From Sulfuritalea sp. (lineage in GTDB: Bacteria > Pseudomonadota > Gammaproteobacteria > Burkholderiales > Rhodocyclaceae), in NCBI GenBank assembly GCA_030651305.1, contig JAUSCI010000051.1, positions 62,001 through 126,000 on the forward strand: a stretch of DNA of 64,000 nucleotides, read 5' to 3'. Positions 44,619-52,969 of the stretch are shown here, piece by piece (position 1 is the stretch's first letter; every line of letters starts with the position of its first letter). Below the pieces are notes generated by a model. It searched no databases. It had not been told where the DNA came from and saw only the letters and a program-made list of their open reading frames with translations. A program made the position numbers and the translations under genes.

Positions 44619-45119
44619 TCAGACGGCGCGCAAACGGGCCAGCGCGGCTTCCAGTGCCAGTTCGTAGCCTTGTGCGCCGAGGCCGGAGATAACGCCGACG
44701 GCGAGATCAGAGAAATACGACGTGCGGCGGAAAGCTTCCCGCGCATGCACATTGGACAGATGGACTTCGATGAAGGGAATGGCCACTGCCGCCAGGGCAT
44801 CGCGCAAAGCAATGCTGGTGTGGGTGTACGCCGCCGGGTTGATGATGATGAAGCGCACACCCTGTTCGCGGGCCGACTGTACGCGGTCTATCAGTTCGCC
44901 TTCGTGGTTGCTCTGGAAGCTTTCGAGACGGACGCCGAAAGCGCGGGCACGAGCCTCCATTGCAGCGTGGATGGACGCCAGGGTCATGCGCCCATAAATG
45001 TCAGGTTCGCGCGTTCCCAGCAAGTTCAGGTTTGGCCCGTGGAGTACCAGAACCGCGTCGTTCAGTTCTTCGCCACGGGGCGTGCTCTTGCGCGCATTGC
45101 TGTTTTTTGGCTTCGTCAT
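44619..45119 (-). CDS. aroQ: type II 3-dehydroquinate dehydratase
   Basis: The 166-residue protein has [20 protein letters not shown], the catalytic tyrosine region, [35 protein letters not shown] and [14 protein letters not shown], the complete type II dehydroquinase set. It forms 3-dehydroshikimate in the shikimate pathway as a dodecamer in the cytoplasm. About 20 extra N-terminal residues (basic, Ser/Lys-rich) precede the usual start, so a downstream start is possible. It lies upstream of accB, as in many betaproteobacteria. Confidence 0.95.
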   Translation of the reverse strand: MTKPKNSNARKSTPRGEELNDAVLVLHGPNLNLLGTREPDIYGRMTLASIHAAMEARARAFGVRLESFQSNHEGELIDRVQSAREQGVRFIIINPAAYTHTSIALRDALAAVAIPFIEVHLSNVHAREAFRRTSYFSDLAVGVISGLGAQGYELALEAALARLRAV

Positions 45120-45157
45120 GACCGCAAGTTTGCCGCAAATACCCGCACTTTGTCCAG

Positions 45158-45697
45158 CTATCGCGAAACCAGCTCCAGCAGTAGCCGTTCCAGGTCAGCC
45201 TCCGCAAAGCGCCCCAGTTTGGTGGCTGAAAGGTGGCCCTGACGATCGAAGACGGCAGTAAAGGGCAGCGCCTGTCGGGTGTTGCCCAGGGCAGCGCTGT
45301 TCTCCATGACGCCGATATCGCCAATCAACAGGGGATAGCTGACAGGAGTTGTTTTCTGAAATTCCAGAATCTTAGATGCAGTATCGATGCTGATGCCTAC
45401 AAACTGAACGCTTTTGTCACGATACTTGTCTTGCAGCCGGGAAAACCCGGGCATTTCCTCGAGGCAGGGATGACACCAGGTTGCCCAGTAGTTGACTACC
45501 AGCACTTTGCTACGCCATTGGCTGATAGCTTGCGGCTGGCCTTTCAAATCGGTCAGGACCATTTCAAAAATCGGCAATGCCGGGGGTGCTGCGGTCGGGA
45601 ATTCGGCGTTTTCCCCAAGCGCGCCCAGTCGATAACCGATTGCCGCCGCAATCAAGGTGGTGCCGGCCAGCATCAGCCAGAGTCGTGATCGCATCAT
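45158..45697 (-). CDS. TlpA-like periplasmic thioredoxin
   Basis: The 179-residue protein has an N-terminal signal anchor ([20 protein letters not shown]) and a thioredoxin fold with the redox motif [15 protein letters not shown] (CxxC). [17 protein letters not shown], the usual TlpA insert and the cis-Pro region (LPFTAVFD) follow. It probably acts as a membrane-anchored thiol-disulfide reductant in the periplasm, for example for cytochrome c or CuA maturation. It overlaps the upstream hypothetical gene by four bases. ATG 45694 is an equally good start. Confidence 0.9.
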   Translation of the reverse strand: MMRSRLWLMLAGTTLIAAAIGYRLGALGENAEFPTAAPPALPIFEMVLTDLKGQPQAISQWRSKVLVVNYWATWCHPCLEEMPGFSRLQDKYRDKSVQFVGISIDTASKILEFQKTTPVSYPLLIGDIGVMENSAALGNTRQALPFTAVFDRQGHLSATKLGRFAEADLERLLLELVSR

Positions 45698-46314
45698 TCC
45701 GGCGTTTCTCGCAGCAGTTCAAGCACGGCCTCGGCGCGAACGCGGTGACGACCTCGGCCGCCATGGGAGTTCCTCGGCTGATGTCGTTCCGCCGCAGGTG
45801 GGGATACGGAGATCACTACAGGAAGATCATTCCACTCAAGACGCAGCTGGGCCTCAACCCCAATCCGTCTGTTATCCAGTATATCGTAGGAGATGCCGTG
45901 AGATAGCAGCATGATCTCCACATCTTTGCTGCTATCGGCGAAAAGTTCGATCTCCACGGCGGAATAGCGGCCGGCGGTACCATCTAGCGCGCCGCCGCTA
46001 AGGTAGGGGTTGAATTCGGCCAGCAATTGCATTACTTCCAGGGCGGTTGTGCGTAAATCGTGGACCCGTTCGCGCTGCTCGTCCTCCTGGTAAAGCGACT
46101 GCCAGGCGCGCAACTCCGTTTCGATCTCCTCGTTGGTCGGCAGTGCCTCGCCTTCTCCTGCGCCCAGGCTGCGTGCCGCCTTGCGTTTGGCGGCGCCATA
46201 GTCGGTGATCCCTTCTTCAGCCATCAGGCGTGCTGCGGCGCCGGCAATCGCGCGGCGCAGATGGCTTGAGGCGGAGGGGGCAGGTTTGCGGCGTGGCATG
46301 GCGTGGCTTGGCAA
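45694..46314 (-). CDS. conserved hypothetical protein
   Basis: I do not recognise a named family for this 206-residue protein. The N-terminal half is helical and basic/acidic (AARLMAEEGITDYGAAKRKA), with the look of an HTH-like or coiled helper region. The second half has YSAVEIELFADSSKDVEIML and a DRR-type strand pattern, which resembles a small nucleotidyltransferase-like fold, but I see no catalytic motif. It is divergent from mpl (59 bp apart) and coupled to the tlpA-like gene. A start at the second Met (46299) is possible. Confidence 0.78.
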   Translation of the reverse strand: MPSHAMPRRKPAPSASSHLRRAIAGAAARLMAEEGITDYGAAKRKAARSLGAGEGEALPTNEEIETELRAWQSLYQEDEQRERVHDLRTTALEVMQLLAEFNPYLSGGALDGTAGRYSAVEIELFADSSKDVEIMLLSHGISYDILDNRRIGVEAQLRLEWNDLPVVISVSPPAAERHQPRNSHGGRGRHRVRAEAVLELLRETPE

Positions 46315-46373
46315 ATGCGGCGAGCAGGTAAAATCCGCTTCATTATTTCACTATTCGAGCCAAAGAGCGCGAC

Positions 46374-47723
46374 ATGCATATCCACATCCTTGGCATCTGT
46401 GGCACCTTCATGGGAGGCATCGCTTTGCTGGCGCGTGCGGCAGGGCACCGCGTGACCGGTTGCGACATGAACGTCTATCCGCCGATGAGTACGCAACTCG
46501 GCGAGCAGGGCGTTGATCTGGTTGCAGGTTATGACGCCGGGCAATTGACACTGACGCCCGATCTGTTTGTGGTCGGCAATGCGATTTCACGCGGCAACCC
46601 GTTGCTCGAAGCCATTCTTGAGCAGAACCTGCCTTACGTTTCCGGGCCCCAATGGCTGGCCGAGAATATTCTGCAGGGGCGCTGGGTGCTCGGTGTGGCC
46701 GGCACGCACGGCAAGACAACCACGACGTCGATGCTGGCGTGGATTCTCGAGGAGGCCGGGCTGAATCCTTCTTTTCTGGTGGGAGGGGTGCCGCAAGGCT
46801 TTGGCGTTTCGGCCCGGCTGACCGATTCGCCTTTCTTTGTCATCGAGGCCGACGAGTACGATACGGCGTTCTGCGACAAGCGCTCAAAGTTCGTTCACTA
46901 TCGGCCGCGGACCACGATCCTGAATAACCTTGAGTTTGATCATGCCGACATCTTCTCTGATCTTGCGGCTATCGAAACTCAATTTCATCATTTGGTGCGG
47001 ATCTTGCCAGGGAATGGCCTGATCATCGCAAATGCGGGAGAAGCTTCGCTCGAGCGCGTTCTGTCGCGTGGCTGTTGGACTCCAGTCGAATGGTTCAATG
47101 GCGTGGGAGGCTGGCAGGCCCGGGAGCCGGATGCTTCAGGCGGCTTTGAGGTGACCCTTGTTGGCAACGTGCAGGGTCGGGTTGAGCGCTTCGAACTTCC
47201 CGGCGCCCACAACCGGGCGAACGCCTTGGCGGCGCTCGCAGCAGCGCGGCATGCGGGTGTCCCGGTCGCCGTCGCTCTCAAGGCACTGGCAAGCTTCAGC
47301 GGCATCAGGCGCCGGCTGGAAGTGCGCGGTATCGTGCGTGGCGTCACCGTGATCGACGATTTCGCCCATCATCCCACGGCGATTCGCGTCACCCTCGAAG
47401 GTCTGCGTCAGCGCGTCGGCCGCGCCCGAATCCTGGCAGTCCTCGAACCACGGTCAAACACCATGAAGCTGGGTGCCATGAAAGCGCAACTGCCTGAAAG
47501 TCTGGCCGATGCCGATGCGGCCTACTGCTATGCCAGCAATCTGGGGTGGGACGCTGGCGCCGCATTGGCGCCGCTGGGCGACAAGGCCCGGACCTTCGAT
47601 GATCTGGAGCGGATGGTAATCGCGGTGGTGGCCGACGCCCGAGAGGGTGATCATGTACTGATCATGAGCAATGGCGGGTTTGGCGGCGTGCACGACAAGC
47701 TACTCGCGGCCCTGGCCTTGTAG
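46374..47723 (+). CDS. mpl: UDP-MurNAc:L-Ala-gamma-D-Glu-mDap ligase
   Basis: The 449-residue Mur ligase is Mpl, which re-attaches the recycled tripeptide to UDP-MurNAc in cell-wall recycling. It has the N-terminal UDP-binding HIHILGICGTFMGGIALLAR, the P-loop GVAGTHGKTTTTSMLAW, VIEADEYDTAFCDKRSKF (the Mpl-specific variant) and the C-terminal VIDDFAHHPTAIRVTLEGL. All ATP and substrate motifs are intact and the length is typical. It precedes the cox operon; 272 bp without a gene separate it from coxB. Confidence 0.96.
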   Translation: MHIHILGICGTFMGGIALLARAAGHRVTGCDMNVYPPMSTQLGEQGVDLVAGYDAGQLTLTPDLFVVGNAISRGNPLLEAILEQNLPYVSGPQWLAENILQGRWVLGVAGTHGKTTTTSMLAWILEEAGLNPSFLVGGVPQGFGVSARLTDSPFFVIEADEYDTAFCDKRSKFVHYRPRTTILNNLEFDHADIFSDLAAIETQFHHLVRILPGNGLIIANAGEASLERVLSRGCWTPVEWFNGVGGWQAREPDASGGFEVTLVGNVQGRVERFELPGAHNRANALAALAAARHAGVPVAVALKALASFSGIRRRLEVRGIVRGVTVIDDFAHHPTAIRVTLEGLRQRVGRARILAVLEPRSNTMKLGAMKAQLPESLADADAAYCYASNLGWDAGAALAPLGDKARTFDDLERMVIAVVADAREGDHVLIMSNGGFGGVHDKLLAALAL

Positions 47724-47817
47724 GCGACTCTCAAGCGGTCTGTTACGTTGTCCTGCCACCAGTCGACGGAAGTTGTTGGGGGCTGGGCAAGTCGCCCTTC
47801 TTCGACAACGCTAATGG

Positions 47818-47836
47818 TTGATATTGAAAATATCAA
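47818..47836. promoter_or_regulatory. perfect 8-bp inverted repeat upstream of coxB
   Basis: TTGATATT and AATATCAA face each other across the 3-base spacer GAA, in an otherwise gene-free 272-bp interval. The next symmetric site starts 8 bases downstream. The arms contain TTGAT/ATCAA half-sites but with the wrong spacing for a canonical FNR box, so a different dimeric regulator or a degenerate second site is possible. Confidence 0.6.
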
Positions 47837-47843
47837 CTATGTT

Positions 47844-47857
47844 TTGATTTAGATCAA
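47844..47857. promoter_or_regulatory. FNR/ANR-type binding site (TTGAT-N4-ATCAA) upstream of coxB
   Basis: The 14-mer TTGATTTAGATCAA matches the Crp/Fnr-family consensus TTGAT-N4-ATCAA with no mismatch. It lies about 140 bp before coxB ATG 47996 and is the only strong palindrome of this kind seen in the interval besides the neighbouring repeat. A possible -10-like TACTGA at 47882-47887 would place the centre near -41.5 (class II activation). Repression of the aa3 oxidase under low oxygen is equally possible. Oxygen-dependent control of the operon is inference. Confidence 0.72.
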
Positions 47858-47995
47858 TAGTAATGTGTTAACCTTCCACCCTACTGAGAAACTGGAATGG
47901 GGTTCCTGCGGACCCTTTTTGGTAGGTTTTTGAACACGCCAGGCATTCGTGGCAACGCTATGCCGCGTGGCGCGAGACTGCGTGGAGGGGGGGAG

Positions 47996-49165
47996 ATGGC
48001 ACATTGCACAAACAGGAACCGCGACCGGAATCGTCTGCGGTTCGGGTCCATGGGGCTTCTGATAGCCGGGTTGCTCGGCATGTTCAGTAACATTGCCAGC
48101 GCCGCCTGGGAATTCGGTCTGCAGGACCCGATGACGGCCACGGCCCGCCACGTCTATGAGTTGCACAGCTTATTGTTGTGGGTCATCGTTGTGATCTTCA
48201 TCGGCGTCTTTGCCGTCGTCACCTGGTCCATCATTTTTCATCGCAAGTCCAAGGGTCACAAGGCCGCTGATTTTCACGACAATACGACAGTGGAAATCGT
48301 CTGGACCATTGTGCCGACGCTGATCCTGATCGCCATCGCCTTCCCGGCGACATCGACCCTGGTGCAGATGCGCGATACCTCGCAGCCCGAACTCACGATC
48401 AAGGCCACCGGATACCAGTGGAAGTGGGGTTACGAATACGTGACCGGAGATGCCGCCGGCGTCAAGTACATGAGCGTTCTGTCTACGCCGCGCGAGCAGA
48501 TCGAAAACAAGTCGCCAAAGGGCGAGCACTACTTGCTCGAGGTCGATCGCCCGCTGGTGGTGCCGGTCGGCAAGAAGGTGCGCATGCTCCTTACGGCGTC
48601 CGACGTGATTCATACCTGGTCAGTCCCTGCGTTTGCGGTCAAGGCTGACGCCGTCCCGGGCTTTTTGCGCGACACCTGGTTCCGCGCCGAGAAGGAAGGA
48701 ACCTACCGCGGCCAGTGCTCGGAACTCTGCGGCAAGGACCACGGTTTCATGCCGGTGGTGGTCGAGGTCGTTTCAGTAGAAAAATACGCGGCCTGGGTGG
48801 CCGACCAGAAGAAGGAGATGGCCGCGGCGGCAGAGGACCCGGCCAAGATCTGGAAGCTTGACGAACTGGTTGCCCGTGGCGAAAAGGTATATGCCGCCAC
48901 CTGCGCCGCGTGTCACCAGCCGACCGGAAAGGGACTGCCGCCTGTATTCCCTGCTCTCGACGGATCCAAGATCGTCAAGGGGCCGAAGGCAGCCCATCTC
49001 GACATGGTTCTCAAGGGCAAGGCCGGCACGGCGATGGCGGCCTTTGGCGCCCAGATGAGTGACACGGATATCGCGGCCGTTGTAGCCTATGAGCGGAACG
49101 CATGGAGCAATAAACTTGGCGAGGTCATTCAGCCCGCCGAAGTCAAGGCACTTCGCGGCAAGTGA
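47996..49165 (+). CDS. coxB: cytochrome c oxidase subunit II with fused cytochrome c domain
   Basis: The 389-residue protein has a signal region (GLLIAGLLGMFSNIASAAW) and two membrane spans (LLLWVIVVIFIGVFAVVTW and VEIVWTIVPTLILIAIAF). The periplasmic CuA domain follows, with ASDVIHTWSVPAF and CSELCGKDHGFMPVVVE (the Cys, His and Met copper ligands). A C-terminal mono-heme cytochrome c has CAACHQ near residue 303. It accepts electrons from cytochrome c for the aa3 oxidase. ATG 47996 is chosen because a strong GGAGGGGGGGAG Shine-Dalgarno precedes it; the frame opens earlier at 47897. It leads the cox operon. Confidence 0.95.
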   Translation: MAHCTNRNRDRNRLRFGSMGLLIAGLLGMFSNIASAAWEFGLQDPMTATARHVYELHSLLLWVIVVIFIGVFAVVTWSIIFHRKSKGHKAADFHDNTTVEIVWTIVPTLILIAIAFPATSTLVQMRDTSQPELTIKATGYQWKWGYEYVTGDAAGVKYMSVLSTPREQIENKSPKGEHYLLEVDRPLVVPVGKKVRMLLTASDVIHTWSVPAFAVKADAVPGFLRDTWFRAEKEGTYRGQCSELCGKDHGFMPVVVEVVSVEKYAAWVADQKKEMAAAAEDPAKIWKLDELVARGEKVYAATCAACHQPTGKGLPPVFPALDGSKIVKGPKAAHLDMVLKGKAGTAMAAFGAQMSDTDIAAVVAYERNAWSNKLGEVIQPAEVKALRGK

Positions 49166-49196
49166 ACGCGCCACGGGCCCCCAGGAGAATCTGATT

Positions 49197-50807
49197 ATGC
49201 AAGCCACCCAGCACGCCGGCCACGCCGGCCACGACGACGATAGCCACAGCCACGGTCCGACCGGGCTGATGCGCTGGATAACCACCACCAACCACAAGGA
49301 CATCGGCACCATGTACTTGTGGTTCAGTTTCGTGATGTTCCTCGTGGGGGGGGCGATGTCGCTGGTCATCCGCGCCGAACTGCTGTCGCCCGGATTGCAA
49401 TACGTGTCCCCCGAGTTCTACAACCAGATGCTGACACTGCATGCACTGATCATGGTGTTCGGTGCCATCATGCCGGCCTTCGTCGGTTTTGCCAACTGGA
49501 TGATCCCGCTGATGATCGGCGCCCCCGACATGGCGTTCGCACGGATGAACAACTGGAGTTTCTGGTTGCTGCCGCCTGCCGCGATCCTTCTGACTTCATC
49601 GATTTTCGTTCCCGGGGGCGCTGCCGGAACCGGCTGGACGCTGTATCCGCCTCTGTCGATTCAGATGGGGATGGGCATGGACATGGCCATCTTTGCCGTG
49701 CACATCCTCGGCATGTCATCGATCATGGGTTCGATCAACATCATCACCACCATCCTCAACATGCGCGCACCGGGCATGACCTTGATGAAGATGCCGATGT
49801 TCTGCTGGACCTGGCTGGTGACGGCCTTCCTGCTGATCGCCTCGATGCCGATTCTGGCAGGCGCGGTGACCATGCTGCTGACAGATCGCCATTTCGGTAC
49901 CAGCTTCTTCAACGCAGCCGGTGGCGGTGATCCGGTGCTGTTCCAGCACATCTTCTGGTTCTTTGGCCATCCCGAGGTCTATATCATTGCCTTGCCGGCC
50001 TTCGGCGTGGTGTCCCACGTGATTCCGGCGTTTTCGCGCAAGCACCTGTTTGGCTATACCTCCATGGTGTATGCGATTGCCGCGATCGGCCTGATCTCCT
50101 TCTTCGTCTGGGCCCACCACATGTATGTGACGGGCATCCCGCTCACCGGCCAGTTGTATTTCATGTATGCGACGATGCTGATCGCGATACCGACAGGGGT
50201 CAAGGTTTTCAATTGGGTCACCACCATGTGGCGCGGTTCGCTGAGTTTCGAGACGCCGATGCTGTTCGCGCTTGGCTTCCTCGTGCTGTTTACCATCGGC
50301 GGCCTTACCGGCTTGGTGCTGGCCATGACAGCGGTGGACATCCAATTGCAGGACACCTACTACGTCGTCGCCCACTTCCACTATGTCATGGTCGCCGGGG
50401 CGCTCTTCTCCGCCTATGCCGGCCTTTACTTCTGGCTGCCGAAATGGACCGGCCACATGTATAACGAGGGTTTGGGAAAACTGCATTTCTGGCTGTCGAT
50501 GATCTTCTTCAACATCGCCTTTTTCCCGCAGCACTTCCTCGGACTTGCCGGCATGCCGCGCCGGATTCCCGACTACGCACAGCAGTTTGCCGACTTCAAC
50601 CAGATTTCCACCATCGGCTCTTTCGGCTTCGGCATAAGCCAGCTGCTGGTTCTGGTGGTGGTCTTCAAGGCGATCAAGGGTGGCGCCAAGGCCGAGGCCC
50701 GGCCCTGGGATGGCGCCCGCGGACTGGAATGGACCGTGCCGTCCCCGGCGCCGCACCATACCTTCGAAGACCCGCCAGCGTTTGATCCGGCGGAGGCGCA
50801 CGCATGA
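49197..50807 (+). CDS. coxA: cytochrome c oxidase subunit I
   Basis: The 536-residue, 12-span protein carries the heme and CuB ligands. These are visible in LTLHALIMVFGAIMPAFVGF (low-spin heme His), WFFGHPEVYIIALPAFG (His-Pro-Glu-Val-Tyr, with the cross-linked His-Tyr), the AHHMYVTG pair and HFHYVMVAGALFS. The N-terminal leader is His-rich (MQATQHAGHAGHDDDSHSHG). It catalyses O2 reduction and proton pumping in the inner membrane. ATG 49197 gives the family start; the upstream frame is a shadow of coxB. Confidence 0.97.
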   Translation: MQATQHAGHAGHDDDSHSHGPTGLMRWITTTNHKDIGTMYLWFSFVMFLVGGAMSLVIRAELLSPGLQYVSPEFYNQMLTLHALIMVFGAIMPAFVGFANWMIPLMIGAPDMAFARMNNWSFWLLPPAAILLTSSIFVPGGAAGTGWTLYPPLSIQMGMGMDMAIFAVHILGMSSIMGSINIITTILNMRAPGMTLMKMPMFCWTWLVTAFLLIASMPILAGAVTMLLTDRHFGTSFFNAAGGGDPVLFQHIFWFFGHPEVYIIALPAFGVVSHVIPAFSRKHLFGYTSMVYAIAAIGLISFFVWAHHMYVTGIPLTGQLYFMYATMLIAIPTGVKVFNWVTTMWRGSLSFETPMLFALGFLVLFTIGGLTGLVLAMTAVDIQLQDTYYVVAHFHYVMVAGALFSAYAGLYFWLPKWTGHMYNEGLGKLHFWLSMIFFNIAFFPQHFLGLAGMPRRIPDYAQQFADFNQISTIGSFGFGISQLLVLVVVFKAIKGGAKAEARPWDGARGLEWTVPSPAPHHTFEDPPAFDPAEAHA

Positions 50808-50920
50808 CTCGCGACCCGTCGCGCGAGCAGGGCAATCGCCGCATCGCGCTCGGTCTGGCGCTTTTCGCTGCAGCGGTGTTTCTCAGCGTCATGATCCGGC
50901 AGTGGATGTCAAACACGTGA
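50804..50920 (+). CDS. cytochrome oxidase small assembly protein
   Basis: A 38-residue frame, MTRDPSREQGNRRIALGLAL and then FAAAVFLSVMIRQWMSNT, overlaps the coxA stop by four bases (ATGA), and its own stop overlaps the next start. It has a basic N-terminus and one membrane span (LGLALFAAAVFLSVMI). Such short proteins between coxA and ctaG are known in betaproteobacteria as small oxidase assembly factors. The function is by position and form only. Confidence 0.78.
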   Translation: MTRDPSREQGNRRIALGLALFAAAVFLSVMIRQWMSNT

Positions 50921-51516
50921 ATCCCGACTTCAGCGCGGCCGGAGCGACGACTGCCCACTTGTTGCCTCGGGCGACGGGTAACCGGCGCATCGTCGCCGGT
51001 TTGCTGGTGGTCATTGTCGGCAGCCTTGTCTTCGTCGCCGTCCAGCCGCGCCTGTACAAGGCATTTTGCGAATGGACCGGACTTTACGATATCGATCGTG
51101 CCGAGCGGGTCGCCGAGTCGTTGCTACCTGGTCGACCGGTGGCGCTTGAGTTCGATGCCAACAGCCACGGCAACGGACTGCGTTTTCGTCCGGAGACCAC
51201 CAGCCTTACAGCCAATACCGGGGAAATCGTGCATGTGGTCTATCGCGTCGAGAACACTCGCAACACCACCGTGATCGGTCAGGCGGTGCCCAGCTACGGC
51301 CCGCAGCATGCAGGTGGCTACGTCAAGAAACTCGACTGCTTCTGCTTCAAGCAGCAGACCTTTGCTCCGCACGAGGTGCGCGAGATGCCCGTTGTCTTCG
51401 TGCTTGACAAGAAACTGCCTGAGGACGTGAACACCGTCACGCTTTCCTATACGTTTTTCGAGGTACCGGCGGGTAGCGTGAAATCGCCGGCGACGCCAGC
51501 GGAAAACCAGACGTGA
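50917..51516 (+). CDS. ctaG: cytochrome c oxidase assembly protein CtaG (Cox11 family)
   Basis: The 199-residue protein has one N-terminal span (RIVAGLLVVIVGSLVFVAV) and a periplasmic copper-binding domain. Its motif KLDCFCFKQQTFAPHE (CFCF, near residues 148-151) and the RFRPETTSLTANTGE strand are diagnostic of Cox11. It delivers copper to the CuB site of subunit I. The start is GTG 50917, overlapping the stop of the small assembly gene; no ATG gives a family-like start. Confidence 0.94.
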   Translation: MNPDFSAAGATTAHLLPRATGNRRIVAGLLVVIVGSLVFVAVQPRLYKAFCEWTGLYDIDRAERVAESLLPGRPVALEFDANSHGNGLRFRPETTSLTANTGEIVHVVYRVENTRNTTVIGQAVPSYGPQHAGGYVKKLDCFCFKQQTFAPHEVREMPVVFVLDKKLPEDVNTVTLSYTFFEVPAGSVKSPATPAENQT

Positions 51517-51519
51517 CCA

Positions 51520-51732
51520 ATGCAGACGCCGAAGCTACAGCCGCCGAAAGGCAGATTCTTTCGCACCATTCGTACGGTTGCATGGGGTCTGCTGGGAATA
51601 CGTGGGCACAAACTGCACGAGCAGGATGCGCCATCCCTGTCGCCGTTGCAGATATTGATTACGGCACTCGTCTTTATGTTGATCTTTGTACTTACGCTGG
51701 TAACAGTGGCGGTCAATGTCGGCAGGCATTGA
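51520..51732 (+). CDS. DUF2970 small membrane protein
   Basis: The 70-residue protein has a basic N-terminus, the conserved FRTIRTVAWGLLGIRGHK segment (DUF2970) and one C-terminal span (ILITALVFMLIFVLTLVTVA). It starts 3 bp after ctaG. The family is found almost only beside cox genes in betaproteobacteria, suggesting an oxidase accessory role. No catalytic residue is visible. Confidence 0.85.
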   Translation: MQTPKLQPPKGRFFRTIRTVAWGLLGIRGHKLHEQDAPSLSPLQILITALVFMLIFVLTLVTVAVNVGRH

Positions 51733-51791
51733 TTGACGGCATGAACAACGTAGCAGGACAGTAACGATCAAATGATTTGGAGGAGGTCAAG

Positions 51792-52646
51792 ATGAGTCAC
51801 CCCGCAGCCGCAAACCGCTACTTCGTCCCTGCGCCTTCACACTGGCCGCTGGTTGGTTCCCTGGCCCTGCTCCTGCTGGCAAGCGGTGCCGTGTTGACGA
51901 TGAACTCGATTGCCAACGGCGGTTTCGTGCTGATGGGCGGATTTGCCGTGCTGGCCGTTATGCTGTTCGGCTGGTTTGGCCGCGTGATCGGAGAAGCCGA
52001 GAGCGGTAGCTACAACCTGCAAGTGGATCGGTCCTTCCGCTGGGCGATGGCCTGGTTCATTTTTTCGGAAGTCATGTTCTTCGCTGCATTCTTTGGCGCG
52101 CTGTTCTATGTCCGCGTCTTGTCGGTTCCGGACCTCGCCAGTGCCGATCAGGCGTTGCTGTGGGACGGCTTCAAGAATCAGTGGCCCAGTGCCGGTCCGG
52201 CGGTCAAGGATCCCTTCACCCCGATGCACGCGTGGGGGATTCCGGCTATCAACACTCTGCTATTGCTGAGCTCGGGCGTCACGGTCACCTGGGCGCATTG
52301 GGGTTTGATCGCCAACAAGCGGCAGCAGTTGATCATCGGTCTGGCCCTGACGATTCTGCTTGGCCTGGTGTTCATCAGCCTCCAGGCATACGAATACGGC
52401 GAGGCCTACAGCCACTTGAATCTGAAGATGACCACGGGTGTTTACGGCTCGACGTTTTACATGCTGACCGGCTTTCATGGTTTTCACGTGACGCTCGGGG
52501 CGACGATGCTGATCGTGATTCTGCTACGCACGGTGAAAGGGCATTTCACCGCGGAGCGCCACTTTGCCTTCGAGGCGGTGGCGTGGTACTGGCACTTTGT
52601 GGACGTCGTCTGGCTCGGCCTCTTTGTCGTTGTTTACTGGCTGTAA
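51792..52646 (+). CDS. coxC: cytochrome c oxidase subunit III
   Basis: The 284-residue, seven-span protein has FRWAMAWFIFSEVMFFAAFF near residues 80-100, MTTGVYGSTFYMLTGFHGFH and AVAWYWHFVDVVWLGLFVVV, the heme-copper oxidase subunit III signature. It stabilises subunit I in the membrane. ATG 51792 has an ideal AGGAGG five bases upstream; the in-frame ATG 51777 would hide that site. Confidence 0.95.
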   Translation: MSHPAAANRYFVPAPSHWPLVGSLALLLLASGAVLTMNSIANGGFVLMGGFAVLAVMLFGWFGRVIGEAESGSYNLQVDRSFRWAMAWFIFSEVMFFAAFFGALFYVRVLSVPDLASADQALLWDGFKNQWPSAGPAVKDPFTPMHAWGIPAINTLLLLSSGVTVTWAHWGLIANKRQQLIIGLALTILLGLVFISLQAYEYGEAYSHLNLKMTTGVYGSTFYMLTGFHGFHVTLGATMLIVILLRTVKGHFTAERHFAFEAVAWYWHFVDVVWLGLFVVVYWL

Positions 52647-52692
52647 TGCGGTGCTCGCGGCGCCTCCGGCGTGGGTCGAGTCACGTCGCGGA

Positions 52693-52890
52693 TCAGAGCC
52701 TTTCGCCGATCCAGCCAAACCAGTGTGCCGCCATCAGTAACAGGAACAGGACAAGGGAAAGACCCACGCGCAAGGACAGCGCCCTGACAGCCCGAGTCTT
52801 GTTTTGACCCTGATCGCGATAGACAAACACGAGTGCGCTGCCGAGGCTGGCGACGATGGCGATCAGCATCAGGACGACGATGATGCGCAT
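52693..52890 (-). CDS. DUF2909 twin-transmembrane protein
   Basis: The 65-residue protein has two spans (IIVVLMLIAIVASLGSALVF and LSLVLFLLLMAAHWFGWIG) joined by a short loop, YRDQGQNKTRAVRALSLR. This is the DUF2909 layout. It is encoded against the cox operon, between coxC and the surf1 gene, which is the usual place for this family in betaproteobacteria. The function is unknown. Confidence 0.85.
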   Translation of the reverse strand: MRIIVVLMLIAIVASLGSALVFVYRDQGQNKTRAVRALSLRVGLSLVLFLLLMAAHWFGWIGERL

Positions 52891-52969
52891 GGATTTCTCT
52901 CCTGAAAGCGTGCAGTCTACCGGACTCGCCGTTCGCGCACGACATCAACCCCGACACACCGTTCCGTCG

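Larger units (their letters stand above)
47724..47995. other. mpl-coxB intergenic region
   Basis: This 272-bp interval holds no gene. It is AT-richer than its flanks around 47811-47880 and contains the two palindromes listed separately. The last 100 bp lead into the strong coxB Shine-Dalgarno. I see no clear terminator for mpl. Confidence 0.6.

Noticed and set aside
49716-50801. 361-codon - strand open frame opposite coxA
   Set aside because: It is a mirror of the highly conserved coxA sequence; the His/Gln/Gly-rich translation has no domain pattern.
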